DNA of 46,920 nucleotides from Pirellulaceae bacterium (GCA_016784735.1 JADHUC010000045.1:1-46920); one strand, 5' to 3'; shown: positions 33,281-43,121, counted from the stretch's first letter. The notes: generated by a model from the letters alone, not told the origin. A program made the numbers and translations.

Positions 33281-35491
33281 CTATTCTCCCACGAACTGAA
33301 ACGCGTATAGCTTGGCGGATCGCATGGCGATCTTCAGGCGAACCGGCTTGCCAGCCAGCGGCGCAACGTCGGCGTTGCCTCTCCAACGCACGACGAACGC
33401 CACGTCATTCATCAGAATGCGGTCGCAGTCGTCCAACGTGTAACCGGGGATCGCTTTGCCGGCTTCGTCCTGAATCTCGACCGCCGCTCCGCCCAACGCC
33501 GCAACGTCGATATTCAACGCAAGGCAGTGGCCGCGAAAAACCAACGGCGGAGTGACAAGCTGGCCGCCTTCTTGCGTCGCATCGGCTGAGACAAAGCCGT
33601 CCAATCGATGGACGACTACACCCACGAACTTCCGTCCCCAGTTCTTGCGGTCCTGCCGCTCGGCTTGGCTCAAGAGCCGGAAGCCGCCGTGGGTCCAGGG
33701 CCAGCCGCCATAGTATTGATACAGGTAGTTGCCCTGGCGAACGAAGAAGCCAGTGCCGTGAGTCATGCCATAGTCGGGATCGCCCGGAAGACCTCGGGGG
33801 ATGAACGGTCGCCGGTCGTAGCGCATCCAATGAACGCCGTCGCGGCTAGCGGCGAATTGAGTGTCGTTCACGCCGTCGTTACTGGGGTGCCCTTCGCCCG
33901 CGCGAAAATGCTGATAGGTAAGCGGGAACATGAAGTAGGCGTCGGCCGCGTAAGGATACTGGTAGACGCCACCGGGATGGTAGATATCAGAACCGGGAGG
34001 ATCGCGTTCATCGGCCGTCATCACGGTGCGGACCTGATCGGTGGGCCAAGGCTCCATGATGTCGTCCACTTCCAGGCGCCCCAGGGCTCGAAGCGGTCGG
34101 TGCAGCTTCGGAGCGACGACCGGCGGATCGCTTTCGATCGGTGAAACGAACGGAAAAGGCAGCGCGTCTTCCTTTGCCAATTGCGCGCGAGTCTGGATCA
34201 CGTACTTTCCGATGCGCGAATCCCACCACGCCTGCTTCTGCGTATCCCAAGTTGGGGACCAGACGACTTGCGGGTGAAGCGTCCAGTGAATGCCATCGGG
34301 CGAGGTTCTGATGCGAGTCGTGCCGATGCCGGACAGCATTTTGTAACGCCGTTCGGGCGAGTCGTGTGGATCGACGAACACATAGCCTAGCTTGCTCGGC
34401 TCTTCCAGCAGGATGTTGTTATCCTTCGAACCGCGGTATTCGACGAGTCCCAGATTCGGTTTCTCCCAGTGCAACCCGTCTCTGCTGACCGCGTAGCACA
34501 TCCGTGGCACACCGCCGCCCCATTGGTCGTCGTCGTACGCCTGATACCACATTTTGTAGACGTCGCCGTCCTGGGCGATGCTGTAATAGATCAAGTTGAA
34601 CGCGTCCCACGGTTTGTCGCTCTTGATCACGGCGCCCGGACGCTTCACCGGCGGGTTGACCGTCAGACGGATGTTCTTTGATTGTTCGATGTATCGCCGG
34701 TCGATGAAGAGCTGTTTGCCGCCCCCGATGTGCCAGGGCCCGCCCGGCGTCTTGCGCAACGCGGACGAGAGGGCAATCGTGGTTGCGGGATCCTGCCGCA
34801 ATTGTTGACCGGAATTCGACGCCACGGCAGACGATGCGAATTCGACCAAGTTGTACCGCACCTCGCCGGTCGCAGACGAGTTCGTCGACCCGAAGGCAAT
34901 GGCACCCGGACCGCGAAAGCGACGAAAATCGCCCCGCGTCAGTCGCGCATGCTCTTTGCCGTCCACCAGCAGGGTGACACGATCGGCGTTGCCCGGGCCA
35001 CAGGACGAAACCGGCTGCATCGACAATTCATATCGGTGATACTTGTCTGTCGTGTCGAACGGCTCTCCGTAGCGCGCCGCCGGCCCCGTAGAGCTTTCGT
35101 AATACGCGCCGTCTTTGTTCAGATTGAGCCGCCAGTAGTTCTCGCCGTCGAATAGCACGACGCCAAACCCGGTTCCTTTGGCGCTGGTATCCACCGGACG
35201 CGCGATCATCGTGATTCGCCACGGACCGCTCAGTTGTTCCTTGCCGAGCGAGAACGAATACTGCCCATCCTCGTTCCCTCGATCGGAAACGCTCCAGTAC
35301 GCCAGCTTCTGACCCCCAACCGTTTCGCTTCCCGCACCCGTACCGATTGTGCTGGAGCCGAGCCGCCAACCTTCTTCGATCGGATCGCAGTCGCCCTCGT
35401 GTCGAACAACCGTCTCCAAATCGGCCGCTTCCGAGTCGCAGCACGTAGCCAGGACAGCGAAGATGAAGAAGACGGCGAGTTGGATTCTCAT
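33281..35491 (-). CDS. Exported five-bladed-propeller glycosidase-like protein with N-terminal jelly roll
   Basis: A 736-residue protein. Sec signal peptide (1-22, ending SEAAD). N-terminal LamG/jelly-roll-like region (about 30-215: YSFSLGKEQLSGPWRITMIA, NYWRLNLNKDGAYYESS). The rest is rich in beta strands with repeated S-x-DG-x-HW motifs (SRDGLHWEKPN, SPDGIHWTLHP, SRDGVHWMRYD), like the blades of GH32/GH43-type or sialidase-like propellers. Catalytic carboxylates cannot be assigned confidently, so activity is not claimed. A C-terminal beta-sandwich follows. It is divergent from the GNAT toxin-antitoxin module. Gene-family name not recognised beyond fold level. Confidence 0.75.
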   Translation of the reverse strand: MRIQLAVFFIFAVLATCCDSEAADLETVVRHEGDCDPIEEGWRLGSSTIGTGAGSETVGGQKLAYWSVSDRGNEDGQYSFSLGKEQLSGPWRITMIARPVDTSAKGTGFGVVLFDGENYWRLNLNKDGAYYESSTGPAARYGEPFDTTDKYHRYELSMQPVSSCGPGNADRVTLLVDGKEHARLTRGDFRRFRGPGAIAFGSTNSSATGEVRYNLVEFASSAVASNSGQQLRQDPATTIALSSALRKTPGGPWHIGGGKQLFIDRRYIEQSKNIRLTVNPPVKRPGAVIKSDKPWDAFNLIYYSIAQDGDVYKMWYQAYDDDQWGGGVPRMCYAVSRDGLHWEKPNLGLVEYRGSKDNNILLEEPSKLGYVFVDPHDSPERRYKMLSGIGTTRIRTSPDGIHWTLHPQVVWSPTWDTQKQAWWDSRIGKYVIQTRAQLAKEDALPFPFVSPIESDPPVVAPKLHRPLRALGRLEVDDIMEPWPTDQVRTVMTADERDPPGSDIYHPGGVYQYPYAADAYFMFPLTYQHFRAGEGHPSNDGVNDTQFAASRDGVHWMRYDRRPFIPRGLPGDPDYGMTHGTGFFVRQGNYLYQYYGGWPWTHGGFRLLSQAERQDRKNWGRKFVGVVVHRLDGFVSADATQEGGQLVTPPLVFRGHCLALNIDVAALGGAAVEIQDEAGKAIPGYTLDDCDRILMNDVAFVVRWRGNADVAPLAGKPVRLKIAMRSAKLYAFQFVGE

Positions 35492-35534
35492 GACTCCCTC
35501 GATCAGTTGACTCGGTGGCTGATTTGGCTTTTCG

Positions 35535-35574
35535 TAGACGCCTACTTCTTATCATGATATATTTGTAGTTATCA
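35535..35574 (+). promoter_or_regulatory. Candidate promoter/operator of the GNAT toxin-antitoxin module
   Basis: TAGACG (35535-35540) and TATATT (35558-35563) are 17 nt apart. The 10-bp palindrome TATCATGATA (35550-35559) overlaps the -10, and a third TATCA follows at 35570-35574. Antitoxins of such modules usually repress by binding repeats at this position. Inferred only. Confidence 0.4.
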
Positions 35575-35617
35575 AGGGACGATAGCAGGCCTCAGTGATA
35601 CCGGAGAGAAAAGAGCC

Positions 35618-35899
35618 ATGACCGCCAAGGAAACCTCTGTTGTCGATGCTGAAGCTCGCGTAGCTCTGCCTACGAGGTTTGCGAATGCCGCTGTGATCGT
35701 GGAAGAGCTCAGCGTTGATGAGGTTCGCATCCGAAAGGCGAACGCGGTCCCTGACAACGAGGCGCAGTTTCCAGAGGAACGCATCACAACGTTGTCTGAC
35801 CGCGACCGCGACCGCTTCATCGAGCTTCTCGAAAACCCGCCGGAGGCGAACGCCGCGCTGCGAAAGGCGATGGCTGAACATCGGAAGCAACATGACTGA
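35618..35899 (+). CDS. Antitoxin of GNAT toxin module (DUF1778-type tail)
   Basis: A 93-residue protein. The C-terminal tail LSDRDRDRFIELLENPPEAN followed by ALRKAM matches the toxin-neutralising tail of DUF1778 (TacA-type) antitoxins. The N-terminal half (ARVALPTRFANAAVIVEEL) looks more like an AbrB/MazE-type swapped-hairpin DNA-binding domain than the ribbon-helix-helix usual in this family. It overlaps the toxin by 8 nt, as in coupled toxin-antitoxin operons. GGAGAG lies 9 nt before the ATG. Expected role: hold the acetyltransferase toxin inactive and repress the promoter. Confidence 0.82.
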   Translation: MTAKETSVVDAEARVALPTRFANAAVIVEELSVDEVRIRKANAVPDNEAQFPEERITTLSDRDRDRFIELLENPPEANAALRKAMAEHRKQHD

Positions 35900-36428
35900 A
35901 TTCCGGATCGAGCCGTTCGATAAGAAGAAGCATCAACGGTCAAGCTTCTGTTGTGGCAAACCTCCGCTGGACGAGTTCATCCGTACGTTGGTGAGTCAGT
36001 ACGAAAAGCGACGGCTAGGTAGGACTTTCGTCGCCGTCCCCACGGATGATAGGCGTAGTGTTATCGGGTACTACACCCTGGCCTCCAGTGCCGTGGCTTG
36101 TGCAAACCTTCCGCCCGACGCCGCGAAGAGACTTCCCCGGCATCCCGTTCCGGTTGTACTGCTGGCGCGATTGGCGGTGGACCAGCGATTCCAAGGCCAG
36201 CGTCTTGGTGAAGCGTTGCTTGTTGATGCACTTCAGCGAGCTGCGGAGCTGTCCAAGTCGCTGGGGGTCTTTGCTGTGGAGGTCCTCGCCGCAGACGAGC
36301 AGGCTGCGACGTTCTATGCCAAGTACGGTTTCATGCCGCTGCTCGACGACCCGCGGCATTTATTTTTTCCCATTTCTGCGATTGTTGCGGGATTCTCGGG
36401 ATCGTGTGCGGACCAGGGCAAGCATTAA
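35892..36428 (+). CDS. GNAT acetyltransferase toxin (TacT/AtaT-like)
   Basis: A 178-residue protein. GNAT fold with the acetyl-CoA pyrophosphate loop RFQGQRLGEALL (about residues 99-110), the preceding strand LARLAVDQ, and FYAKYGFMPL with Tyr145 in the position of the catalytic Tyr of TacT. The N-terminal block LDEFIRTLVSQYEKRRLGRT is typical of GNAT toxins. Known relatives acetylate the amino group of aminoacyl-tRNA and stop translation. Start ATG 35892 overlaps the antitoxin stop by 8 nt; the frame is open further upstream, but that part is the antitoxin gene in another frame. It ends 53 nt before the convergent propeller gene. Confidence 0.9.
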   Translation: MTEFRIEPFDKKKHQRSSFCCGKPPLDEFIRTLVSQYEKRRLGRTFVAVPTDDRRSVIGYYTLASSAVACANLPPDAAKRLPRHPVPVVLLARLAVDQRFQGQRLGEALLVDALQRAAELSKSLGVFAVEVLAADEQAATFYAKYGFMPLLDDPRHLFFPISAIVAGFSGSCADQGKH

Positions 36429-36481
36429 AATGGATGCCCAACGCGATGCAGCGAAAGGCGGCTCCAAGGTGCCGTCTATCT

Positions 36482-39400
36482 TCACGAACCCGAGCGTTCC
36501 ACCTCGATGCCGCTGAGAATCGACATCTGCGTCTGCGTCGGGTCCTTCTTCTTCTCGATGACGTCAATCACCAGATTGTTGGATACGAGAATATCCTCCA
36601 TCTCTCGCAGGACGAACTTCGCCTCCGTTCCTGCTTCAGCGGCCACATCCAGATTTTCGCAAGCCAACTGACCTTGGATGCGCACGTCGAAAACGCGCTG
36701 GCCCGGCTTGTCGCCGTCCGCGTTGGAAAAGATCAGACGCACGGTGTAGGTCGCTGGCTGGTCGTCTTTGCCGCGAAGCGGGATGGACCAACGAGTTGCT
36801 CCACGAGCTCCGGACGACACAATCCAAGTGAGTTCGGAGGAGCTGCTTTCGGACGCGTCGCCGTCATTGGTGAAGAAGCCACCGCCGGGCAGAATCGTGG
36901 TGTCGAACTGTAGCTTGAGATCCAGGCTGGTTTCCAAATTCGGATTGGGCGTAGGGCGCGGGTAAGCAAGCCACAACTTGCCGTTTTCGTCTCGACGGTC
37001 ACCAGGTGCGCCAAGGTTCAGCGACATCTGCTTTACGGGTGTCGTAGCCCCGACACCGCTGTACAAGCTCCACGGGCGACGCGGCTCGCGCGGCTCCATG
37101 ACGATGGTCGAAGCGATCGAGAACATGCAAACGCATCCTGCGCTCGCTTCAGGAATCACGACCAAGCCGTTGGTGGGTATTGCGTTGATCCAGCAACCGA
37201 GCCGATGTCCCGCGAAATGCCGGGTGCCCGTGTCGGCAGCCATATCGAAGAACGCCGTGTAGCCACTGCGGAACAACAGCATGTCTTCACAAGCCGAGAG
37301 CATACCGCAGTGGTGGCCCGGTCGCATGACGCTCCACGCGACGTCCTCTCCGGTCAGAGGATGCACTCGCGTTTTCTGCTCGCCCGACTTCAAATCGTAT
37401 GCCCACGGTTCGGCAATGACGCGATCGCCGACAATGATCGGTTGGTGCCGGTAGTTGGCGTCCTTGGCCCACATCTTGTAGCCGTCCAACGCGTACAACG
37501 CTACGAGCCGCCGGCGAGAGAACTCGCCGGCGACAAACTGCTTCCAGTAGTGTCCGTTCGCGTTGGCTCCGCCCAGAATCAGAACATCGTCGTGATACAT
37601 CATTGTCAGTTTTCCGCCACCGATGCCGATTTCGCTGCAGTCGGTAACGTCCACCGGTTCGGACCAGATTTCTTCGCCGGTCTTGGCGTCCAGGGCAACG
37701 GCAAGCCGGACATCCAGCGTCTTCATTCGCCGTTCGGCCCGTGCGAGTTCTTCACCTTTCAGGTACTTCAGTTCGCTTTTGTCCTGGCGCAAGATGGCAG
37801 CTCGTTGCTCGCTGGTCACGGAGCTGTCGATGAAGAAGACACGCTCCGGACCGAGGGCGATCGTTTGGAAGTTGATGCTCTTGCCCTGATGAACCCATCG
37901 GTGCTCGCCGGTCTTCGCGTCGATGGCAAAGATACTGTCAGTTGCAGCGTCGCCTGGATTACCACGTCCTCTTCGGTTCAACTCGACCACCTCCGCTCGA
38001 GTTGTTGCCGTGCCGAACAATAGGCCGTCGCGATACGCGACGTAGCCCCACTCGTGAGTATCATGATCGACGGACGCCGGAAGTTCGTGAATGCGTTTGA
38101 CTTCGCCCGTGGCGAAATCGTGCTCGTAGACCTTGTCGCGAGACATGTGGAACAGGCTGTTTTCGCCAGCAGCCAGGTTGCCGGGATTTCGGGCCTGAAA
38201 GACGCCGGTGCGAATCGCTTCCGGATTCTTCACCTCCCAAAGGAATTGACCGTTGTAGGCGTCGTAGGCCATCAGGCTGTTTTCTCCCTGGACAAACATG
38301 CGGCCGTCGACCACCAATGGCCCGACGGCTCCCATGTGGCGATTGACCATCTTGTCCGGTCCCGGATCGCCGTACCAAAGTACACCGAGGCCGCCCTTCA
38401 CAAGCTTGTCGCCGCTGTTGGCCGTATTGCCGGGTTCGGCGTACTGGTGCGACCAGTTGCCGGCTCCGGGCAGCGTGCCGCGCGTCAACGTGACCCATGT
38501 CCCCGACGTTTTGATATCGCCGCGATCGGCGAGTTGCATCTTGGCGAGCCAGGTCTTCACTTCCTCGCTGGGCATGGCACTGCCGGGAGCATTTGCAGGA
38601 CGCCCCAGAGCGATCACACCACCTGCCGGCTTGAGATGACGCACCAGCTTCTCGGGATCACCGGGTATCTTCCCTGTCAACAGCGAGCTGTCCGAAACGA
38701 TCAGATTGGCGAAGTAATTCGAATAGGGAATTGCTGCCAGATCCGCCTGATGTACGGTTACTCGATGACCATACAGCCCAGCGACCGAAAGCGCTTCGCG
38801 CGATTCCTCGACCTTTTCTTCGTCCGGCTCGACGGCGTAGATCTTCAGCTCGCTTCGCCGGGCCAACTCGTAGGCGAGGCGTCCTCGTTCGCCGCCCACG
38901 ACAAGGCAGAACCCTCTCGTCACGCCCGAATGCTCCAAGATCTCTTCCGCGGCACGCTGGTACACGGCGGTCCACTGATCGCTCGCGTAGGGATTCACAG
39001 TTGTCGATTCCGGAGCGATGGCAGGTCGGACCGAAGATGCGTCGGCAAAGCAGTAGATCATGCCCGTGGTCGTACTCACGAACAGATTCCCCGCCGCAAC
39101 GGCCAGACCTCGAGCCAAGCCATCGACTTCGGCAGTCCACACGTCCTTGCCTGTTGCGGTTTCGAATGCCGTGACTCGCCCCTTGTCGCCGGCAAAAACG
39201 AGATCGCCTGCAATAGCCACTGCCGCCTCGGCTGTGCAAGGCTTCCGCCACACGACTCCAACATCGGCGATTTCCTTCACCCGTGCCTGCAACTCAGCAA
39301 TCTTCGACTTTATCTTATCAGCACCGTCGCCCGCCCTGGGCAGTTGCCTATAGAGGTTACGCAACTCGGACGAGATTCTGCGTCGCTCGTTATTGGCCGG

Positions 39401-40372
39401 GTAAAACTCGTTTCGGTTCATCCCGATGATCTCTTTGCCGGTTACGGCGCAAGAGAACTCGCCGGCAACGGCCAGTCGTGTTTCAAGTGAAAACGTGTGG
39501 AGTCGACCATCAGCAATCAATGCGTCCGTACCGGCAATCGGGGTATTGGCAAACGTCAAGGACGTGCTTCCACCGCCGGACACCTTACCGGTTTCCCGCT
39601 TGACCGCCTTGTGCCGCGAACGACTTGACGGGACGAACAACACGTCCTCGGTGGCCAGCAGATACCCTTGAGGTGAAAACTCGTTCCGCCCGGCATCCTG
39701 ATGGCTAACCCAATCGTTCTTCCACAGGACCGTCCCGTCATCCGCCTTTGCCGCACAAAGATAGACGTTCTCGTGTGGAAAAATGCCGGCCCCGAAATAG
39801 GCCGTATCTCCGTCGACCAGCACGCCGGTTCGTACCGGCCACCGAGAGATCATCTCGCCACGAGCAATGATGGATTCGTCAGCAGGCCCAAGCCTTAGTT
39901 TCCAGCGGAGAGAACCGTTTTCGGCGTCCAAGCAGTACGCATATCCATCGTCCGAGCCGATGTATACTCGCCCACCTACGACGGTGGGAGCCAATCGAAC
40001 GGGGGCACCCGTAAAGAAACGCCATGCCTCTTTGCCGTCCTGAAGGTTCACGCAGTGGACTTGATGATCGACGGACGAACCGAAGTAGACGCGATCACCA
40101 ACGACGGCCACGTGCAGAGCATCGTCGAATTTCACTCGGTCGCCCAGTTCCTTTCCTTCGATGACTCGGCCGGCCGGCCCCGACCAGGTTCGCCGCGGGG
40201 CGCTAGGTGACGAGAATAGCCAGGCTTGCGTAAGCGGCAGCTTCAATTGCTGTGACGTCGAGCTCGTCCGCTCGTTGTTTGCTAGATAAGTCGGCCAATC
40301 GGCAGACGACGCCATCGCCGACAACAGGAACACAACACATAACGCGTGAATCAGTCTGAACGGTTTCTTCAT
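36482..40372 (-). CDS. Exported PQQ-type propeller / methyltransferase-like / malectin-like protein
   Basis: A 1296-residue protein. Sec signal (1-23, ending ASSADW). First propeller (about 24-460) with blades CVNLQDGKEAWRFF and CLDAENGSLRWKL, interrupted by a charged helical stretch (about 320-372). Methyltransferase-like Rossmann domain (about 478-600): CLVVGGERGRLAYEL in place of motif I, then IYAVEPDEEKVEESREAL keeping an acidic residue after strand 2, and LVRHLKPAGGVIALG. A junction NWSHQYAEPGNTANS opens the second propeller (about 640-1110; AIDAKTGEHRW, ALDAKTGEEIW). A malectin-like domain (about 1120-1296; YTVRLIFSN, GQRVFDVRIQG, SILSGIEVE) ends it. It is related to the 8097 protein by the methyltransferase-junction-propeller order. 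Function unknown; binding of carbohydrate by the malectin part is likely. Confidence 0.85.
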   Translation of the reverse strand: MKKPFRLIHALCVVFLLSAMASSADWPTYLANNERTSSTSQQLKLPLTQAWLFSSPSAPRRTWSGPAGRVIEGKELGDRVKFDDALHVAVVGDRVYFGSSVDHQVHCVNLQDGKEAWRFFTGAPVRLAPTVVGGRVYIGSDDGYAYCLDAENGSLRWKLRLGPADESIIARGEMISRWPVRTGVLVDGDTAYFGAGIFPHENVYLCAAKADDGTVLWKNDWVSHQDAGRNEFSPQGYLLATEDVLFVPSSRSRHKAVKRETGKVSGGGSTSLTFANTPIAGTDALIADGRLHTFSLETRLAVAGEFSCAVTGKEIIGMNRNEFYPANNERRRISSELRNLYRQLPRAGDGADKIKSKIAELQARVKEIADVGVVWRKPCTAEAAVAIAGDLVFAGDKGRVTAFETATGKDVWTAEVDGLARGLAVAAGNLFVSTTTGMIYCFADASSVRPAIAPESTTVNPYASDQWTAVYQRAAEEILEHSGVTRGFCLVVGGERGRLAYELARRSELKIYAVEPDEEKVEESREALSVAGLYGHRVTVHQADLAAIPYSNYFANLIVSDSSLLTGKIPGDPEKLVRHLKPAGGVIALGRPANAPGSAMPSEEVKTWLAKMQLADRGDIKTSGTWVTLTRGTLPGAGNWSHQYAEPGNTANSGDKLVKGGLGVLWYGDPGPDKMVNRHMGAVGPLVVDGRMFVQGENSLMAYDAYNGQFLWEVKNPEAIRTGVFQARNPGNLAAGENSLFHMSRDKVYEHDFATGEVKRIHELPASVDHDTHEWGYVAYRDGLLFGTATTRAEVVELNRRGRGNPGDAATDSIFAIDAKTGEHRWVHQGKSINFQTIALGPERVFFIDSSVTSEQRAAILRQDKSELKYLKGEELARAERRMKTLDVRLAVALDAKTGEEIWSEPVDVTDCSEIGIGGGKLTMMYHDDVLILGGANANGHYWKQFVAGEFSRRRLVALYALDGYKMWAKDANYRHQPIIVGDRVIAEPWAYDLKSGEQKTRVHPLTGEDVAWSVMRPGHHCGMLSACEDMLLFRSGYTAFFDMAADTGTRHFAGHRLGCWINAIPTNGLVVIPEASAGCVCMFSIASTIVMEPREPRRPWSLYSGVGATTPVKQMSLNLGAPGDRRDENGKLWLAYPRPTPNPNLETSLDLKLQFDTTILPGGGFFTNDGDASESSSSELTWIVSSGARGATRWSIPLRGKDDQPATYTVRLIFSNADGDKPGQRVFDVRIQGQLACENLDVAAEAGTEAKFVLREMEDILVSNNLVIDVIEKKKDPTQTQMSILSGIEVERSGS

Positions 40373-40552
40373 AGTTCTGCCTTCTTCGGTTGAGGACTCG
40401 GTTTGAGCGCTGGTGTGAATCGGGAATGATGTCTTATTGTAGGAGGATGCTCAGCACACGTCTGCGCGTGTCACTCGCACGCTGCGTCGCTTCTTGCACC
40501 GGAACCGCGTGAATGCGGGACTACAAACGAATTCCTACGTCGGCTCTGAGGG

Positions 40553-43087
40553 CTAATCTATGAACTCCACACGGATCTCGTGGACCCCCATACAATAGCC
40601 GACCTGTGGCAGAATTCGAATGCTGATGGCGTCACAACGCAGAGGGGCCTTGGGGCGCACGACGTTGAATCTGTCTCTTTCCAGGCCGAAAGAATCGCCA
40701 ACGTATCTTTTCATCCGCGTCCAGTCTCCGTCGCCGATCCTGTAATCTACCCACCATCCACGCGGGAGTTTGACTTTACCGCCTTCCGGGTTCTCGTACC
40801 AGTAGACTGCAATGCTCTCGACGTTCTTGGTCTCGTCAAACTCGACAATGATGTTCTGGCCTCTATTGTTGAACGGTAGACTCGTCCAGCGCGGTTGTTC
40901 CTGGTCGGCTGATTTCTGGGGGATCTTGCCGTCGACGACCCCGGCGGCGGTATCGCCTTCATGTGTGTGCGTGGCCTGAACTTTGCCGTAATCCGCCGTA
41001 GCCAGTTGATTGCTGACCATGTACTTGCGTGCGAGCGACTCTTTGCGCGGCAGCCAAACGACCATCGACTGCTCGCCGCGATTGTTCCAGGCGTAATAGG
41101 GTATCAGCTTGGCGGTCGATGGTTTGACGGCATCACCCACGACCTCCATCGCAGGGACCGAGACACGGACGACGCCTCTTAGCAACCCTTCTTCCATGAC
41201 CTCGGTCTGGATATCGGACGGATCGGCAGGTTGGGGAATGAAAAAGCGTTGGACGACGTCGGCTCGTTCGCCGATCTGCTCGGATGCAGGGTTATCGGCC
41301 TGCTCCGCGCAGTAAACCAACGGCCCTCGAGTGATGGCGATACGGTCGCGATTGGCTTCGACTTGCTCGATGGCCGTGCTGTAGCGGACGGGCATAGGAA
41401 TCTGCAATTCAACCGTGTCACCAGACTTCCAGGATCGGTCAATGGTCGCGAATCCCTTGGTCAACGCTGCGTCGAGCAATTGACCGTTGACCTTCAGCGT
41501 CCACTTGGGCTCGCGTTTATCGACGAAGTGATAGAGCTTGCCGGGAACGAATTGCTCGCGGGCCCAGGTGGGAATTCGCAACTTGAGGGCGAATTGCTGT
41601 TCCGCTGACGGATCGATCTTCAAGACGACTCTTCCGTCGAAGGGATAGTTCGACTTCTGCTCGATCGCCACATCGCCGCCCGCCAAAGGGATTGTTGTTC
41701 GACTGCTGCCGTAAAGACCCAAGTAGATCTCATTGTCGGTATGGGCGTACATGTAACCGGAAACCTGCGGAATCAAGCGGGCCAGGTTTGACGGACAGCA
41801 GGCACAGCCGAACCACTCGGCCCTTCCGCCCGAGCCGTGGTTGAACTTCCGGACTCCATCGGTTTCCAGGACGTTGACGTAGAAGAAGCTGTCGCCGGCC
41901 ATCGCCATGCCTGCCAGCGAGTTGTTCAGCAGGGCCACCTCGGCCACGTCAAAGTACTTCGCGTCCTTATGCAACAGATACATGCGGAAGTTGAAGAACA
42001 CGTTCGCCACGGCCGCACATGTTTCGTTGTACGTGGTCCGGTTCGGCAGGACGTACTCCGGGCCGAAGCCTTCGATCCCGTGCGTGGCTCCCAGACCGCC
42101 GATAATGTGCATCTTGGTGTCAACGATGTCGTGCCAAATCTTCTCAGCCGCCCGGGCATAAGACATGTCTCCGGTCAACGCGCTCACATCGGCCATGCCG
42201 GCATACAGATAGCCCGCACGCACCGCGTGTCCGACGGCTTTGGTTTGTTCGATGACCGGCTTGTGTTGCTGGGCGTAGGACGGCGACATGACGCCTTCGC
42301 CCTCCGGCCGATACGTCACGCCTCGGATGTCAAGAAACCGCTGGGCCATATCCAGGTAGAGGCGTTTGCCTGTGACTCGGTAGAGCTTGCACAGAGCCAG
42401 TTCCAGTTCCTGATGCCCCGGTGCCTGCATCACAGGTTTGCCGCCGTTGTAGTTCGGGTCACCCTCGAAGAACACTTTGTTGAAATGCGCGGCGCTCTTC
42501 TCGGCGACCTTCAACCACTTGTCTTTTCCGGTAGCTCGGTAGTAGGCGATCGCCCCTTCGTACATGTGGCCCAAGTTGTACAGTTCGTGACTGTGGACGA
42601 CCCAGGAATAGGGCGTTTCGCCCATGACGCGCGGATTGGCGATTCCGCAGATGTGCGACACGTACAGGTAGCCGTCGTCCTTCTGCGCGTCCGCGATGAT
42701 ATCGATGATTCCGTCCATCTGCTTCTCAAGCGACGGATCGGGCTTGATCATCAACAGATAGGCGGCTCCTTCCATCACCTTGTACAGGTCGGACGAAATG
42801 AAGCGATGCGTGAACGGCAATTCGCCGCCTCGTCCATGCAGGAAATTGCCGCAACGACGAAGATTTTCCACCGCAGGCTCGGTCTGTCGCAGTGCATGCG
42901 GAACAGTGGACTCGGCCTGCACCTTGAGCCTCGGCAGCCAGAAAGTGTCCTCCGAGGTGACCTTGTTGAATGGCATCGGTGCCAAGGGGTAATCGTGTTT
43001 CTCGACAGCCGACGCCGGCCCAGCCACAAACGTGACGAAGACGACGAGCCATAGGAGAATGACTGTGATTCGTTGCCTGCTGTTCAT
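40553..43087 (-). CDS. Exported GH127-family beta-L-arabinofuranosidase-like enzyme
   Basis: An 844-residue protein. Sec signal peptide (1-27, ending ASAVEK). The (alpha/alpha)6 domain of GH127 (formerly DUF1680) is recognisable with its catalytic set: Glu339 in THGIEGF, 16 residues before Glu355 in NETC (Cys357), and the Cys pair 430-431 in GCACCPSN. These correspond to the acid/base, the zinc ligands and the nucleophilic Cys of the Bifidobacterium enzyme. The C-terminal part (about 700-844) is a discoidin-like sandwich (NNRGQNIIVEFDETKNVESI). It removes L-arabinofuranose or a related sugar from glycans. GAGGAGGA lies 7 nt before the ATG. It is co-directional with the upstream sulfatase, a 157-nt gap with an AT-rich inverted repeat between them. 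Confidence 0.92.
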   Translation of the reverse strand: MNSRQRITVILLWLVVFVTFVAGPASAVEKHDYPLAPMPFNKVTSEDTFWLPRLKVQAESTVPHALRQTEPAVENLRRCGNFLHGRGGELPFTHRFISSDLYKVMEGAAYLLMIKPDPSLEKQMDGIIDIIADAQKDDGYLYVSHICGIANPRVMGETPYSWVVHSHELYNLGHMYEGAIAYYRATGKDKWLKVAEKSAAHFNKVFFEGDPNYNGGKPVMQAPGHQELELALCKLYRVTGKRLYLDMAQRFLDIRGVTYRPEGEGVMSPSYAQQHKPVIEQTKAVGHAVRAGYLYAGMADVSALTGDMSYARAAEKIWHDIVDTKMHIIGGLGATHGIEGFGPEYVLPNRTTYNETCAAVANVFFNFRMYLLHKDAKYFDVAEVALLNNSLAGMAMAGDSFFYVNVLETDGVRKFNHGSGGRAEWFGCACCPSNLARLIPQVSGYMYAHTDNEIYLGLYGSSRTTIPLAGGDVAIEQKSNYPFDGRVVLKIDPSAEQQFALKLRIPTWAREQFVPGKLYHFVDKREPKWTLKVNGQLLDAALTKGFATIDRSWKSGDTVELQIPMPVRYSTAIEQVEANRDRIAITRGPLVYCAEQADNPASEQIGERADVVQRFFIPQPADPSDIQTEVMEEGLLRGVVRVSVPAMEVVGDAVKPSTAKLIPYYAWNNRGEQSMVVWLPRKESLARKYMVSNQLATADYGKVQATHTHEGDTAAGVVDGKIPQKSADQEQPRWTSLPFNNRGQNIIVEFDETKNVESIAVYWYENPEGGKVKLPRGWWVDYRIGDGDWTRMKRYVGDSFGLERDRFNVVRPKAPLRCDAISIRILPQVGYCMGVHEIRVEFID

Positions 43088-43121
43088 TACATGCTCCTCC
43101 TCATTCTCGTTTGTAGAGGAC

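Noticed and set aside
38054..39490. A 478-codon open frame on the plus strand
   Set aside because: It lies wholly antisense to the propeller/malectin gene, has no recognisable domain, and its open length follows from the GC-rich codon bias of the real gene.
41837..43054. A 405-codon open frame on the plus strand
   Set aside because: Antisense to the GH127 gene, whose motifs, signal peptide and ribosome-binding site are clear.
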